NCBI GenBank assembly: GCA_964007475.1
Contig: CAXFZM010000186.1
Span: 248,001 to 312,000 of the forward strand
DNA: 64,000 nucleotides
Direction: 5' to 3'
Origin: Hybos culiciformis
Taxonomy: Eukaryota > Arthropoda > Insecta > Diptera > Hybotidae
Part shown: one piece after another, positions 33,205 to 44,185 of the stretch
Layout: each line of letters begins with the position of its first letter
Position numbering within the stretch: the stretch's first letter is position 1
Position numbers and translations under genes: made by a program
Notes under the pieces: model-generated
Databases searched by the model: none
What the model was told of the DNA's origin: nothing
Seen by the model: only the letters and a program-made list of their open reading frames with translations

Positions 33205-34380
33205 TCAAATTTCTTGCACTTTGTCTTCTATTTTTTTAGCTCGAATTTTAGGCTTAGAAGCTCTTTGAACAATGACTTCAGCTCGACGCTTGCTGTTTTT
33301 CAAAATGATTTTGAAAAATTTGTGAATATCACTTAGAGAAAAGTCTTCATCGGCTATTCTAACTACACATAAAAAGCATTCTATTGTGTTTTTATATGCC
33401 TGTAGACAATGTTTTTTTTTTCCTTATTTGAAGAAGAACCGGTCCAAGAAAATATCGTGAATAAATTACGATCAAAAAATATATCGATCAACTCGTAACA
33501 ACATGTCATGCCTTCTCCTCTTCTGGGACGGGAGCCAGTCACCACTTTCAATTCATTCACCTAAAAAATAAAAGAAAATTAATAAAAAAATTTCAAGTAT
33601 TAAAGAAGAAATGTACCATTTTTATATCAAAAATAAATATAAATTACATTCATCAAAAAATTTTGACTTACAATTTTATCAATATATTCCTTGTTTGATA
33701 ATTTTTTGTCGAAATTGTCCAAATCATTTATTGTTGATATTTTCGAAAACAATTTTTCAGAAGAAGTTTTTTGTTCACTCGATTTAAGTTGGTTACTGAT
33801 GGCCTTCAAGCCCAGCTCTAACTTCACATTGGAAGAATGCACTGCACCTTTTACTTCGATCATAAGCTCAATAGCATTTTTTGTTACTTTTTCCATATTT
33901 TCCAATTTTTCAACTAAAATTTGTTGAAAGTCTTTTGTTATGATATTCAGAACTTCACTGACAGGGGTTATTGATACATGGGAATCTGTTATGGATGTCA
34001 TATTCATTTCTGAACTACATATTGGAGTTACAGCAGATGTACAAAAGTTCACTAATTCATTATAATTATTTTGTACTACATCAACATCTTTTAAAGTACT
34101 GGTGTTTTCCTTAATGCCTTCCTCAGTATCTGAACACTGAAGCATATCGCTAATTATATTGTTGGCATCTTTGATAGTTTCAATATTTTTTTCTTTTAAC
34201 CACACATTCCATTTCAACGCAATTTTTTTCAGGGTTAGAATCTCCATTATTGAATAGTTTTATGAAACCATGACCAATTGATAATTTTGGCCAATATAGG
34301 ATTCCATTTTTTTCCCATTTATGAGGAACAGCTGTTAATTCTGTTTTCCCTCTTTCAATCGTTTGTACTATTTTGTACAT
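33205..34380 (-). pseudogene. DUF4806-like protein gene, two exons, with two homopolymer frameshifts
   Basis: Minus strand. Exon 1 runs from ATG 34380 to 33672 and exon 2 from 33560 to TGA 33205; the GTAAGT donor and TTTTTTAG acceptor restore the frame at DKI/VNE. The N-terminus (MYKIVQTIERGKTELTAVP, then KNGILYWP) and the C-terminal part (RRGEGM, FTIFSWTG, then NTIECFL) follow the pattern of insect DUF4806 proteins, whose function is unknown. The middle is a Ser/Thr-rich linker with a coiled-coil-like stretch (KLENMEKVTKNAIELM). The frame breaks at a 7-A run near 34220 and at a 10-A run near 33420. It faces the Tnp2-like gene tail to tail. Confidence 0.7.
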
Positions 34381-34389
34381 TTTATTGAA

Positions 34390-35950
34390 CCTTTTACCCT
34401 AAAAAATAAAAACAACAAATAAATGAATTTGTGAATGACTGAGACAAAATATCATGTTTTCCATTCACTGATTATAAAATACAAAAAAAAAAATTTTTTT
34501 AATTAATAGGTACTCATTAGAAAATATTTAAATTGAAATATCAAAAAAAAAAAAATTTATTACCTACGTAAGAATTCAAATTTTGTGAAAATATTTAATT
34601 TAATTTTTTCAAAAATATTTAAAAAAAATTTTTGACAAAAAATGAAAGAACACTATTTTTTGTCTTGCTCACTGACAAATTTGTTTTTTTATTATTTTTT
34701 TTTCTTTTTTCATTTGTACTATTTTATTCGAAAATGTTTTTTTTCCAAAAATATTCTTAGAAAATAAATAAATAAATGTTTTTTTCTTTTAAAATATTTT
34801 TGTAAGAAATTAAATTGTATTATTTGTACACAATTTTATTATGTTAAATTTTTTTTTTTCATACGTTACGACTTACCGATTTAAAAAAAAAATTTATTTT
34901 CAAACAAGATTTTTTCGACGAAAATAATTTTTTTTTCTATCTGTTGGCAGGCACGATAGAATGTATCAATGAATCAATGAAAAAATCAATTATTAAATTA
35001 AATTTTATTTATTATTTTATTATATTGTATTTGTTTAAAAAAATAAATTTTTACTTTTATTAATAAAATTTGAATGCAACCACGACGAATCTGAACACTT
35101 TATTAAAAACTACGAAGTTGTTAGGAAAAAGCCGGCACGCCGCCGGGCTGCTTTACAAAATACATCTAAATGAAGCGGCTTATGTTTAATGAATCAAATT
35201 AAGCCTTGGCTTAAGTGGATATTCATATACAAACTTTCAAAAATTATTTTCTCATTTAAAGTGAGACAAACAAGTTTTTTAGACAAACCACAGAATTAAT
35301 TTTAACCTGCCATTGCAAAATAAATTCTGTGATTTGTCTAATAAAAAAAGTTCATTTCTTAAAAAAACCATTTTACTTTTTTGACCATTTGACTTTAAAC
35401 AGAATTGTGATTTCAGTTATGTTTTGTACATATTATACTCAATGCACATGTAGGGCTTCAATTTGAAATCTTTGAACAAAATATTATTTTATTTTAAAAC
35501 TTTTGTTTAATAAATAAAAATCATATTTACCATTATGTCAATAATTATTATAAAAATGTTAATAAAAAATTTTATATTTGCTAGCATTGAAACAGAAAAT
35601 AGATGAGCGGCCGGCGCGGCTAATGTTTGCAAAAACGATGAATAAAAAAAATTGGTTCAAAAAATATAAAAAAAGAGACGTGTATATTATTATTTTCGAT
35701 ATATTTTGTTACTTGTTGTGTTGAAACAAGAACAAAAGAGACAAAAATATAAATACACCTTTTGTTTCTTTGCTTGATTTGTGTAAAATATTAGAGGTTT
35801 CGTAGAATAGTTTTCGACATATTTTTTTCTTTCTATCTGATAATTTTTTTCTTTAATTTTTATATTTCGATTTGTCTTTCGATTAATAACTTTTCCATAA
35901 TAAAAAATAATAAAAGGTAAATAGCAAGGACGGTTACTGCAACATATCTA
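34390..35950. other. Non-coding AT-rich interval
   Basis: Homopolymer-rich sequence with no gene. Two short GC patches (35130-35155 and 35608-35625, both with GCCGGC) stand out but resemble nothing. Confidence 0.45.
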
Positions 35951-35952
35951 TA

Positions 35953-36899
35953 TCTATCTATCTATATATATAAAACCGAAGTTGATGTGTGTCTGTTTGT
36001 CTGTTTGTACGTTCCGAATAGGCTCCTAAACCACTCAACCGATGGTTTTCAAACTTACACCATGTCTTAGTGTCAGGTCGGGGGTCGTTATAGGCTATTT
36101 TAAAATTTTTTGACCTCCTACACAGGGACCTCACTGGGGCGGATTTTAAAAGTTCGTCCGATTTCATTCAAATTTGGTACGTAAAAAGAGGAAGTGATTA
36201 CACACAAATTCTGTAACAAAAAATTTGTTCACCTCCTACCCAAGAACCTCCTACCCAGCGATCTCCCATTGGTGCGGATTTGAAAAGTTCGTCCGATTTC
36301 ATTCAAATTTGGTATGTAAAAAGAGAAACTGATTACACACAAATTTCTTAACAAAAAATTTATTGACCTCATAGGGGAGGACTTCAAAAGTTTGTCCGAT
36401 TTCATTTAAATTTGGTACATTAAAATGATAAAACACACGAATTTGGTAACAAAAAATTTGGCTCTCTCTTTTTAGGGGGCCTCTTCGAATATATAGAAAT
36501 CAATTTCTACTAATAACTACAAAATATTAAAAACCGATCGTTTCGAAATTTACACCGTCTCTTCGTCTCGGAGTCGTTTTAGGCTATTTTAAAATTTGAA
36601 TGGCACCCGGGGAGGACTGCCAAAGTTCTTCCAATTTCATTCAAATTTGATTCATAAAAAGAGGAAATGGATAAAAACACAAATTTGGTTTGGTTTGGAA
36701 ACCTGTTTGAGGGAAGGATATCATTCGATTTCATACAATTTAAGTGTTGAATAAGCAGAAATGATGAATATTAATTCTTCTTAGATATTTTCACAAATTT
36801 ATCAAATAACTAGCTCCTATAATTGTTCATCAATCTGACAACAAAAATTTCACTTAAAACGTGTGTTCCACAACAACGTGTGTGCGGGTACAGCTAGTC
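35953..36899 (+). mobile_element. Helitron-like non-autonomous element with internal tandem repeats
   Basis: It starts in TATCTATATATATAAAACCG and ends GCGGGTACAGCTAGT at about 36885-36899, a CTAG-T end like Helitron 3' termini. Inside, GTTCGTCCGATTTCATTCAA and the bases around it recur four times (about 36150, 36287, 36388, 36617) with unequal spacing. No ORF. Terminal hairpin not clear. Confidence 0.45.
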
Positions 36900-37085
36900 A
36901 TCTATATTATTGAAAGTTATTTAATCCCTGATTGATTTTTGATTTTTATTTAGAAAATTTTATGTGGGAGATAAACTCAAAGAGCGCGGGTGAACGTGGC
37001 GGGGGGTAAGCTACTATAGAAACCGCTTTTAAAATTTGTCTCAAATATTATCATTAAGTAGCGTAGGGACCAGATATAGTTATAG

Positions 37086-37136
37086 GGTACTACAAATTTT
37101 GATCAAAGGCACACACATACACTCACACCCGCCATA

Positions 37137-37174
<38 letters not shown>

Positions 37175-37445
37175 AACACACACACATACACACACATACA
37201 CACACACACACACACGCTCACACACGCACACACACGCACACACGCACACACACGCACACACACGCACACACACGCACACACACGCACACACACACACACG
37301 CACGCACACACACACGCACACACACACGCTCCGCACACAAAAGGCGGGCGCACACACGTACACAAACACACACACGCGAGCGCACACACACGCACACACA
37401 CACAAGCGCATACACACAACACGGCGGGATTCCGTGCGGACACAG
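37086..37445. repeat. CA/CG-interspersed microsatellite
   Basis: About 350 bases of (CA)n with regular CG interruptions. ORFs across it on both strands (His/Thr or Cys/Val repeats) are artefacts. Confidence 0.95.
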
Positions 37446-38042
37446 GTAATCACAAATTAATTTACCGATTAAATTAAATTCCTTCGAACCATAAAATGAT
37501 GTTATTAAATTTTCAAGATCTGGATGAATTACTTAAAAGTTTGTTTTATGTTTTATGATAATAGAGGGAAAGTGATATGGAGAAAAATTTACTTTAAATT
37601 AGTTTTTAAATATTTTGTCTAGTGAATTCTCGCTGAAATAAGCAATGATTTTTTATATTCGTTGTTTGTTATAAATTACAAGATTAATTTCAGTCATCGG
37701 AAATTAAAATGTTACCCCAATCCCATACAATTGTTCATGTCCTCCATTGCCAACTTAAATAAATCAAAGAAATTCTATGAAAAAATTTTAAAATTTGATG
37801 ATTAACTTAAATTTTGCTAAGGGTATTCAATGTTTTTAGGTGTATATTCGGCACAATTGCATTGTTTCTTGCCTTGCATAAAGTTTCAGGAAAATATGTT
37901 TTCCATTTGACTTATATAAACTTACAATGTTGTATTATTATTAATATTAAATATTTCGCTATAAAAAATTCTGATAAAAAATTTACATGCTAATAAAATA
38001 TATAAAATTACACATGCTAATAAAATGTAAATTACAAAATAC
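37446..38042. other. Non-coding interval
   Basis: Nothing recognised. Confidence 0.45.
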
Positions 38043-38811
38043 ATATCGCTCTCGCATTCTATAATATTGTAAGTGCACTTACAACATAATAGAAAGATGT
38101 GAAAACTAAGAAGCTCATGTAAATGAGCATCTACTGTATAAATTTTATAGTTCTACGATATGTCCTTAAAAAGTTACATTAAAAAAAAGACTTACAATAT
38201 TGTGCAATGTGCCCAAAAACTCCCTTAAATCAGCCTGTATGTAGACTTAAAATAAGTTAGAACGAATTGTTCAATTTATTTTCTTTATAAGTAGACTTAC
38301 AATATGAATGTCCTTTAATCTTCAAATTATTTGGTTTTTAAGTGCACTTACAATGTATATACTTATTTTATTAAAATTATAAGTAATAGTTACAACATTT
38401 GTGAACGACAAGCAAATTTAAAACTGTCCTAACATTAATATTGTAAGTATAACTTACAATAATAGAAGTATGAAATTGTGAAATTATTTATATTGTAAGT
38501 ATACTTATCACATTATAGCTTCAATTTTTTTTCAAAATTATTGGTGTAGGTAATCTTACAATCAACTTCTACTGATCTTGTCCATTCTATTATATTAGTT
38601 TCTTAAATTACAACTTAACTACTTATATTAGCTCAAAATGTTACTTATGTACTCATAAAGCATTACTTTCTTCTTAATTTTGTATAAAAATATATGCTTT
38701 ACAGAAAACAGGAACAGAAAACGAAGTGACAGAAAAAAAAAAATCTTAAAAATGCTCTCCTGAAAACCTGCATTTTTGACTTACAATATTATAGAATGCG
38801 AGGAGCGATAT
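38043..38811. mobile_element. MITE with 32-bp termini and internal TTGTAAGT palindromes
   Basis: The left end ATATCGCTCTCGCATTCTAT and on through ATAATATTGTAAGT matches the complement of 38779-38811 with one single-base indel. TA flanks both ends. Inside, palindromes of the form TTGTAAGT..ACTTACAA recur at about 38067, 38338, 38443 and 38492, and single ACTTACAAT motifs elsewhere, like subterminal transposase-binding sites. No ORF. Confidence 0.75.
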
Positions 38812-39953
38812 AAAGTATTAATTGCATTTATATTTTTACTCATTTATTATGTATACCTCTTTTACATTTTTTATTTTTTATTATTTATATGAAATAAAAA
38901 AAATTTTGAGAGTGACCAATACTTATACAAAATATATTATACAGAAAAAAAAAGGCAAAAAATGTGTTATACCAGCGACAAATTATACTTATAATGTAAT
39001 TGTAGTATGTTAATATCTCCTTATTAGTCCGTTTTTATCTTCTTACTGAGCAAAATTAGACTTATAATTTTCGCCTTTTTTGGGGTAATAAGGGGATTCG
39101 CTACCTTTATTAGTACGTTATTAGGATGTAGAATCATTCTCATAACGTATTTGTATTCCCTTATAAAGCTAATTTGTTAGTTGGGTACTTTTGAGGTCTT
39201 AATTTTGTTTTTAGGTATGGTTTTCTCCTAGTGGTGGCTAATAAAACCTTGTCGTTGGTTAAGAAAAATTTTCTTGATTTTTCTTTAATATTTGAAGAAT
39301 TTTTTTAACATGAAATTTAAAATGTAAAAAAATAGATTAGAAAGAATAGATTAGAAAGATTAGTGTTAGTTGAAAATATTAAAATTAGTTATAAGAATAT
39401 AATATTGATACAAGAGTCAACTACCTATCCTTAAATATAAATTTTTAGCCGGTAGAATATTTTTCGGCTAGTCGCTGATGGTTGGTTTTTTTTTTGTGGG
39501 GTGGTTGGTAACATTAAATAATTTTTTAGTTAGTAATACGTATTACTATCGAAAGTTAAAGTTAAAATTATTCTCGGTGTGTTTTTTTTTTGAGATAAAA
39601 TTTTTAAAGTTTTTAATTTGTGTTTTTTTTTTTGTTATACATATAAAAAAAAGTTTAAAATTGTTTGTGTTTTTTGTAGAAAAAAATGAAGTTGTGTTTT
39701 TTTTTTTTTGAAAAGTTTTGGTGAAATAGGTAAGTTTTTTTTTTTATAAAATTTCTTTTTTTTTGTTGAGTCGGCAGTATGGCATAGGCCATACGTGGAC
39801 TCTCTTTTTTTTTGTTTTTTTTTTTTAAATTAGGTCGGGTTTTCGATCTGAAATATAGTTTTATTTTTATTATTATTTTTTTTTTTTTTTATTTAAAATT
39901 TTTATAAATTTTTATCATTTAATTTTTTTTTTTTTTTTTTTTTTTTTTTCTAG
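38812..39953. other. T-rich interval, possibly an intron or upstream region
   Basis: Long T runs give poly-Phe ORFs without meaning. The stretch ends in a polypyrimidine tract and an AG at 39952-39953, the acceptor of the next exon. Confidence 0.4.
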
Positions 39954-40371
39954 TTAAAATGGACCGTTGGGAATTTCCATATAGAATTTGATGGCGTTTT
40001 GGTCAGAAAAGCCACTTCTGGCGTCAATGTGGATGATCTCAAAGAAACTAAAAACGAATGCTATGGTTGTGGAAGGCAGAAGGGTACCTGTTTGTACACA
40101 CATGTGAGTATATATATATTTTTTTTTTATGAAAATTTAAGATAAAAAAAATTTTTCTTTTAGTATCGTTCCAATATTTGGTGTCAGCGATGTGGAAGTT
40201 ATCTTCACCTAATTGCTGAATGTGATTTCTGTTTGCTGTGTGGTTTGGACCACATTTATGGGGTTTATCGCGGACCAGAGTGCGAGAGGTGTAACCAGCA
40301 GGGTCATTTCACATGGAATTGTACCTGGGTGAATGAGGACGTGTCCTCAGATTCGGGTAATGAAGATCCGA
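39954..40371 (+). CDS. Cysteine-rich zinc-knuckle protein, two internal exons
   Basis: Exon 39954-40103 is exactly 50 codons, with acceptor TTTTTCTAG before it and donor GTGAGT after it. Exon 40164-40371 has acceptor TTCTTTTAG and donor GTAAGT. The joined frame reads NECYGCGRQKGTC then WCQRCGSYLHLIAECDFCLLCG and CERCNQQGHFTWNC. The last is a CX2CX4HX4C retroviral-type zinc knuckle; the earlier CX2C pairs suggest further zinc sites. The end is acidic (DVSSDSGNEDP). First and last exons were not identified. It may be host or transposon derived; I do not recognise the family. Confidence 0.6.
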
Positions 40372-40520
40372 GTAAGTTTTTTTTTTTTATTTTGTTTATT
40401 TTATGTTAATATATATATTTTTATTTTTATTGGTAAGGTTGTAGGAATGAAGTTAAAAGTGGATTAGGCCTATTGGGGACACCACTTTAAAAAAAACGAA
40501 CCAGGTTCTCTACCTCATGG

Positions 40521-41049
40521 GTGGTAAAACGTAAAAAAAAAACCACTCGTAAAAAAATTAAATTTTATGAAGTTTTGCCTGGAAAATATGATGAAGATTC
40601 AAAATTAATTTATGATTTAAAAGATCAAGGTGGTGAAATTTTATCTCTTCGTTATGATTTAATATTACCCAATATACCACAGCGCCAGTTCGTAAAGAAA
40701 TGTCAAGTATTTCTACTGGAATGGGCGTCGATCACTGAACCGGCCACAAGTTCACTCATAGTTAACATATTTTTGGCACACCGGCTTAAGATATGCCTCC
40801 GACGTGTTTGTTAGTTTTGAAACTAACTTGAACACCAATAAACGGGAGTTTGTTCCGGCCGCCAGTTTTAAGGTCAGCTTAAAAGACCAATTTAAATTAC
40901 CGGCTTTTGTGTCGGATATTGAACTATGTTCTAAGTCGAAACAAATATTTGACCTTGCAGCCTGTCCAATTCTTGAATGTAAGCGACTAATTACGGTGAT
41001 GTTTCTCTTCAAACGGTTACTGGTTGTACATAAATGTCAGTTTACGTAA
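40521..41049 (+). pseudogene. Unrecognised protein region in two frames
   Basis: Frame one (40521-40814) starts with a Lys/Arg-rich stretch and reads [17 protein letters not shown] and [10 protein letters not shown]. From about 40757 a second frame continues [34 protein letters not shown] and ends at TAA 41047-41049. Codon quality is better than in surrounding noise, and the switch near 40757 looks like a frameshift or a missed splice. It follows the zinc-knuckle exons on the same strand and may belong to the same gene or element. I do not recognise it. Confidence 0.35.
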
Positions 41050-41190
41050 AGCTGACAACAGCGTCAGTTATTTTGTACAAATAACTACTATAGATTGCTT
41101 ATTATATGTTGGTAAATCAAAGGAAATTGCTAGGCGTAAATAAGCGCAAGTTTACGTAAAGCTGACAACAGCGTCAGTTATTTGTGTAAA
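41036..41190. repeat. Direct repeat of 35 bp, spacing 110 bp
   Basis: AGTTTACGTAAAGCTGACAA and the following GCGTCAGTTATTT occur at 41039 and 41149. The GTCAGTTATTTG part appears again at 41821 and inverted at about 41949, and after the first copy it forms a small palindrome around GTAC. Confidence 0.8.
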
Positions 41191-41263
41191 TTACTAAAAC
41201 AATGTATAAAGTTTTAATAGATACCGAATTTATATTTTCTATTTAATACATTGTTGTATATTA

Positions 41264-41642
41264 CTGACATAGCTCAGTGGAAGACTCTACATCACATTGA
41301 ACACAGCGGTTAAGCAACGTCTCGTAATGATAGTACTTAGATGGTTGACCGGAAACAAATAAATAAAAAAATATAAAAACAAAAACAGCGAAAAAAAAAA
41401 ACAAAAAAAAGGGAAAAAAAAAACAGAAAACAAACCAAAAAAATTAAAAAAAAGTTAAAAAAAAAAAAAAACAAATCAAAAAAAAAAACAAAAAAAAAAA
41501 CAAAGAAACAAACAAAAAAAAATAAAAAAAAAACAATAAAACCAAAAAAATCAAAAGAAAATTTAAAGAAAATTAAAAAAAAAACCAAAAAAAAAACAAA
41601 AAAATAAATAAAAAACAAAAAAACGAAAAAAATAAAAAAAAA
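41264..41642 (+). mobile_element. SINE-like unit with tRNA A-box-like and 5S-rRNA-like parts and an A-rich tail
   Basis: TAGCTCAGTGG (41270-41280) resembles a tRNA A box. Then GGTTAAGCAACGTC and TAGTACTTAGATGG...GACCG (41308-41352) follow the internal part of 5S rRNA. An A-rich tail with C interruptions of about 290 bases follows at once. Pol III promoter-like head plus A-rich tail is SINE organisation. The 5S match is from memory of its conserved core. Confidence 0.55.
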
Positions 41643-42213
41643 ACATTTGAGTTGTTTTTACCTGATTTGAGGTTTGTTTAATTCTGACTTATATGTTAAT
41701 TTCAGAACTAACGGCTACGTCAGCTATATTCTTTACCTCAGTGCTTGTCGTATACCTAACGTTCAGTCGTAATTTACGGTTACAAATAACCAGCTCGAAG
41801 ACACTTAATGTATGGGCAATGTCAGTTATTTGTCACCTATATACGATCCATGTCGTACTAAACATATATCCTTGTGGCTGACGTGTTCATATCATTAGTA
41901 TACTAAGTTGTATACTAAGTGATATTTTGTATTTCCGATGAACTGGACAAATAACTGACTCGTGGTATATTGGGTTACCATTAGCTCATTACCTAGCAAT
42001 GAGTAAAATTTCGTCTATAAAACGATCCCATATTGCAAAAGTTTATAGAAGAGATAATCTGGCGTTGACTCGGGGACGTAAAAAAGGTGCTAAATATTAA
42101 ATTTGGTTATAATCATAGTAATTAGAACAAAAAAAAAAAGACAAATACATAAGCGTAAGCACAGTGTTTAGTTGAGCTATAAGTTCTATCACGAGACTTA
42201 CGTCTTACGAGAC
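41643..42213. other. Non-coding interval with dispersed GTCAGTTATTTG motifs
   Basis: No gene. The motif shared with the 41.0-41.2 kb direct repeat occurs here twice, once inverted. Confidence 0.45.
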
Positions 42214-42216
42214 TTA

Positions 42217-42720
42217 AGGTCGGTATTCAACTGAAGATAAAGTACAAGATAAATTTTATCTTGAAAAGGAACATTATTGAGTGAGATAAAAATTGACGTA
42301 AAACTACCTAAACAATTTTATTTTTAATTTATTTACCTCCCAACTTTCCTCCATTTTATTTAATTAATTTTACCAATATTATTTTATTTTATTAAATTAA
42401 ATTAAACTATTATTTTAATTTTAATATTATTTTAGTTTTCTGATTTTTGTTTGTTTTCTTCAAACAACAAACGTCAAATTCTTTTTACACGACCTAATGT
42501 CACAATTTATCTTGAAAATAATGTTCAAAACATTCTTTGCAAGATAAATTTTTGAAATAAAATTTATTTGAGTCAAAATATTTGCATACAATTTTTACTC
42601 AGATAAATTTCCATTTATCTTCAGTTGGGTACCGATAAATTAAATTCACTCAACTAAAATTTATCTCAGATAAAGTTTTATATGAAAAAGTTGATTTTAT
42701 CTCCAGTTGAATACCGGCCT
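42217..42720. mobile_element. PIF/Harbinger-like MITE, 504 bp
   Basis: Termini AGGTCGGTATTCAACTGAAG and the complement AGGCCGGTATTCAACTGGAG agree at all but two of about 25 positions. They are flanked by the 3-bp repeat TTA (42214-42216 and 42721-42723), the target typical of PIF/Harbinger. The inside is rich in GATAAATTT motifs in both orientations. No ORF. Confidence 0.8.
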
Positions 42721-43261
42721 TTAGACGAAAATTAAAACAAATTTATTACGAAAAATTTGTTTCTTAGAAAAAATTTGGTAAGAAACTTTTAAATTAGGTT
42801 AAAAAAAATTCTATATTATTTTATATTGCAACTATTCACAGAAATGGAAAAGAAAGGAAAAGTGTATTCTGAGTGTAGAACTTTTAAATCGCAATATGTT
42901 TTTTTTTTTTTACTCGAATTCGAAATAAGGCCGTTTATTTAGTTTGCAAGGAATAGGAAACTGTCCCAGTTTTTAAGGAATACAATTTTAAGTAGACATT
43001 TTACAACAAAAAATGCTGAGAAATATAGTAAATTATCAACTAGTGCTAAAATGACCAAATCTGTACAATTAACAAATGAATTAGAAAACCAACAACAAGA
43101 CTAGTTATGTAATTGCACATAAAATTGCTAAATATAGTAAACCGTTGCAAAAAGGTGAATTTTTAAAAGGTTTTATGGTGGAAACAGCAGACAAGAAAAA
43201 ACTTTTCGAGAATATTTTGCTGTCTCGAAGAACTGTCGTACGACGTATTACGAATGGTAGA

Positions 43262-43446
43262 CCTTCATTTGTTCGTAATTTTTTCTTCGTAAAACATTTG
43301 TACGTAAACATTTCTTCGTAAAACATTTCTTCGTAAAAACATTTGTTCGTAAAACATTTGTTCGTAAAAACATTTGTTCGTAAACATTTGTTCGTAAAAC
43401 ATTTGTTCGTAAAACATTTGTTCGTAAAACATTTCTTCGAAAATAT
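43262..43446. repeat. Minisatellite of TTCGTAAAACATTTG units
   Basis: About ten copies of a 14-18-bp unit TTCGTAAAACATTTG or TTCGTAAACATTTG. Related units lie at 43893-44080, so the two arrays form a pair about 450 bp apart. Confidence 0.85.
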
Positions 43447-43892
43447 TTCTATATAAAAAAAAAATAAAAAACTGCGTAATGGGAAAGAAAGGCTTAAAAA
43501 CAAAAATATTGTCGAAAAGTATAATCAGCTTGAAAGGAAACAATATCTTACATCTATTGCTGATAATATTACAATTTAAAAAATTGTACTACTGTAAAAA
43601 AAAATAACGTGTAAAAAAAAGTAGGTTTCTAAAAAACCAAAAAGTAAAGAAGAATTAAAAAGAAAAATATAAAAAATATTTAAAAAAAAAATATAAAAAA
43701 TATTAAAAAAAAAAATATAAAAAAAAAAAATAAAAAATATTAAAAAAAAAAATATGAAAAACAATATAAAAAAAAAAAATAAAAAAAAAATAAAAAAATA
43801 AATAAAAAAATATATGAAAAAATATCAAAAAAAAAAAAAATTAAAAAAAATACGTCCACGTCGTTAGCTCTGGGTAACGCTAAAAGTGAAAA
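43447..43892. repeat. A-rich low-complexity block between two minisatellites
   Basis: Mostly A runs with TAT interruptions; ORFs here are artefacts. Confidence 0.7.
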
Positions 43893-44080
43893 GTGTTTTA
43901 TAAAAAATTTCTTCGTAAAACATTTGTTCGTAAAATTTTTGTTCGTAAAACTTTTGTTCGTAAAACTTTTCTTAGTAAACGCTTACGAAGAAAAGCTGTT
44001 GAGACCCATGACTGCATTAGCCAGCATGGCGCGCGTGTTTTACGAAGAAAAGATTACGAACAAATGAGGGTAAATCATTA
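43893..44080. repeat. Second TTCGTAAAA-type array with inverted copies
   Basis: Four direct units (43908-43980), then inverted motifs TTACGAAGAAAAG at 43983 and 44040 and ATTACGAACAAATG at 44053. The change of orientation resembles the end of an inverted-repeat element. Confidence 0.7.
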
Positions 44081-44185
44081 CGAATATTTCTGAAAATTTA
44101 TTATCCCAGTTAAAAACAAGAGCTTCATTTTTTACATTTTTTTTTCTTTTTAGCACTATACAACAGTTGTGATATTAAGGACACT

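Noticed and set aside
37036..37453. Four overlapping His/Thr and Cys/Val repeat ORFs
   Set aside because: CA microsatellite read in several frames.
39478..39711. Hydrophobic Phe-rich ORF
   Set aside because: Runs of T in a non-coding stretch; no conserved motif.
41337..41618. Poly-Phe membrane-like protein on the minus strand
   Set aside because: Read from the A-rich SINE tail; low complexity only.
43105..43764. ORFs with repeating FYEQM/TNKC and poly-Phe
   Set aside because: Products of the TTCGTAAAACATTTG minisatellite and of A runs.
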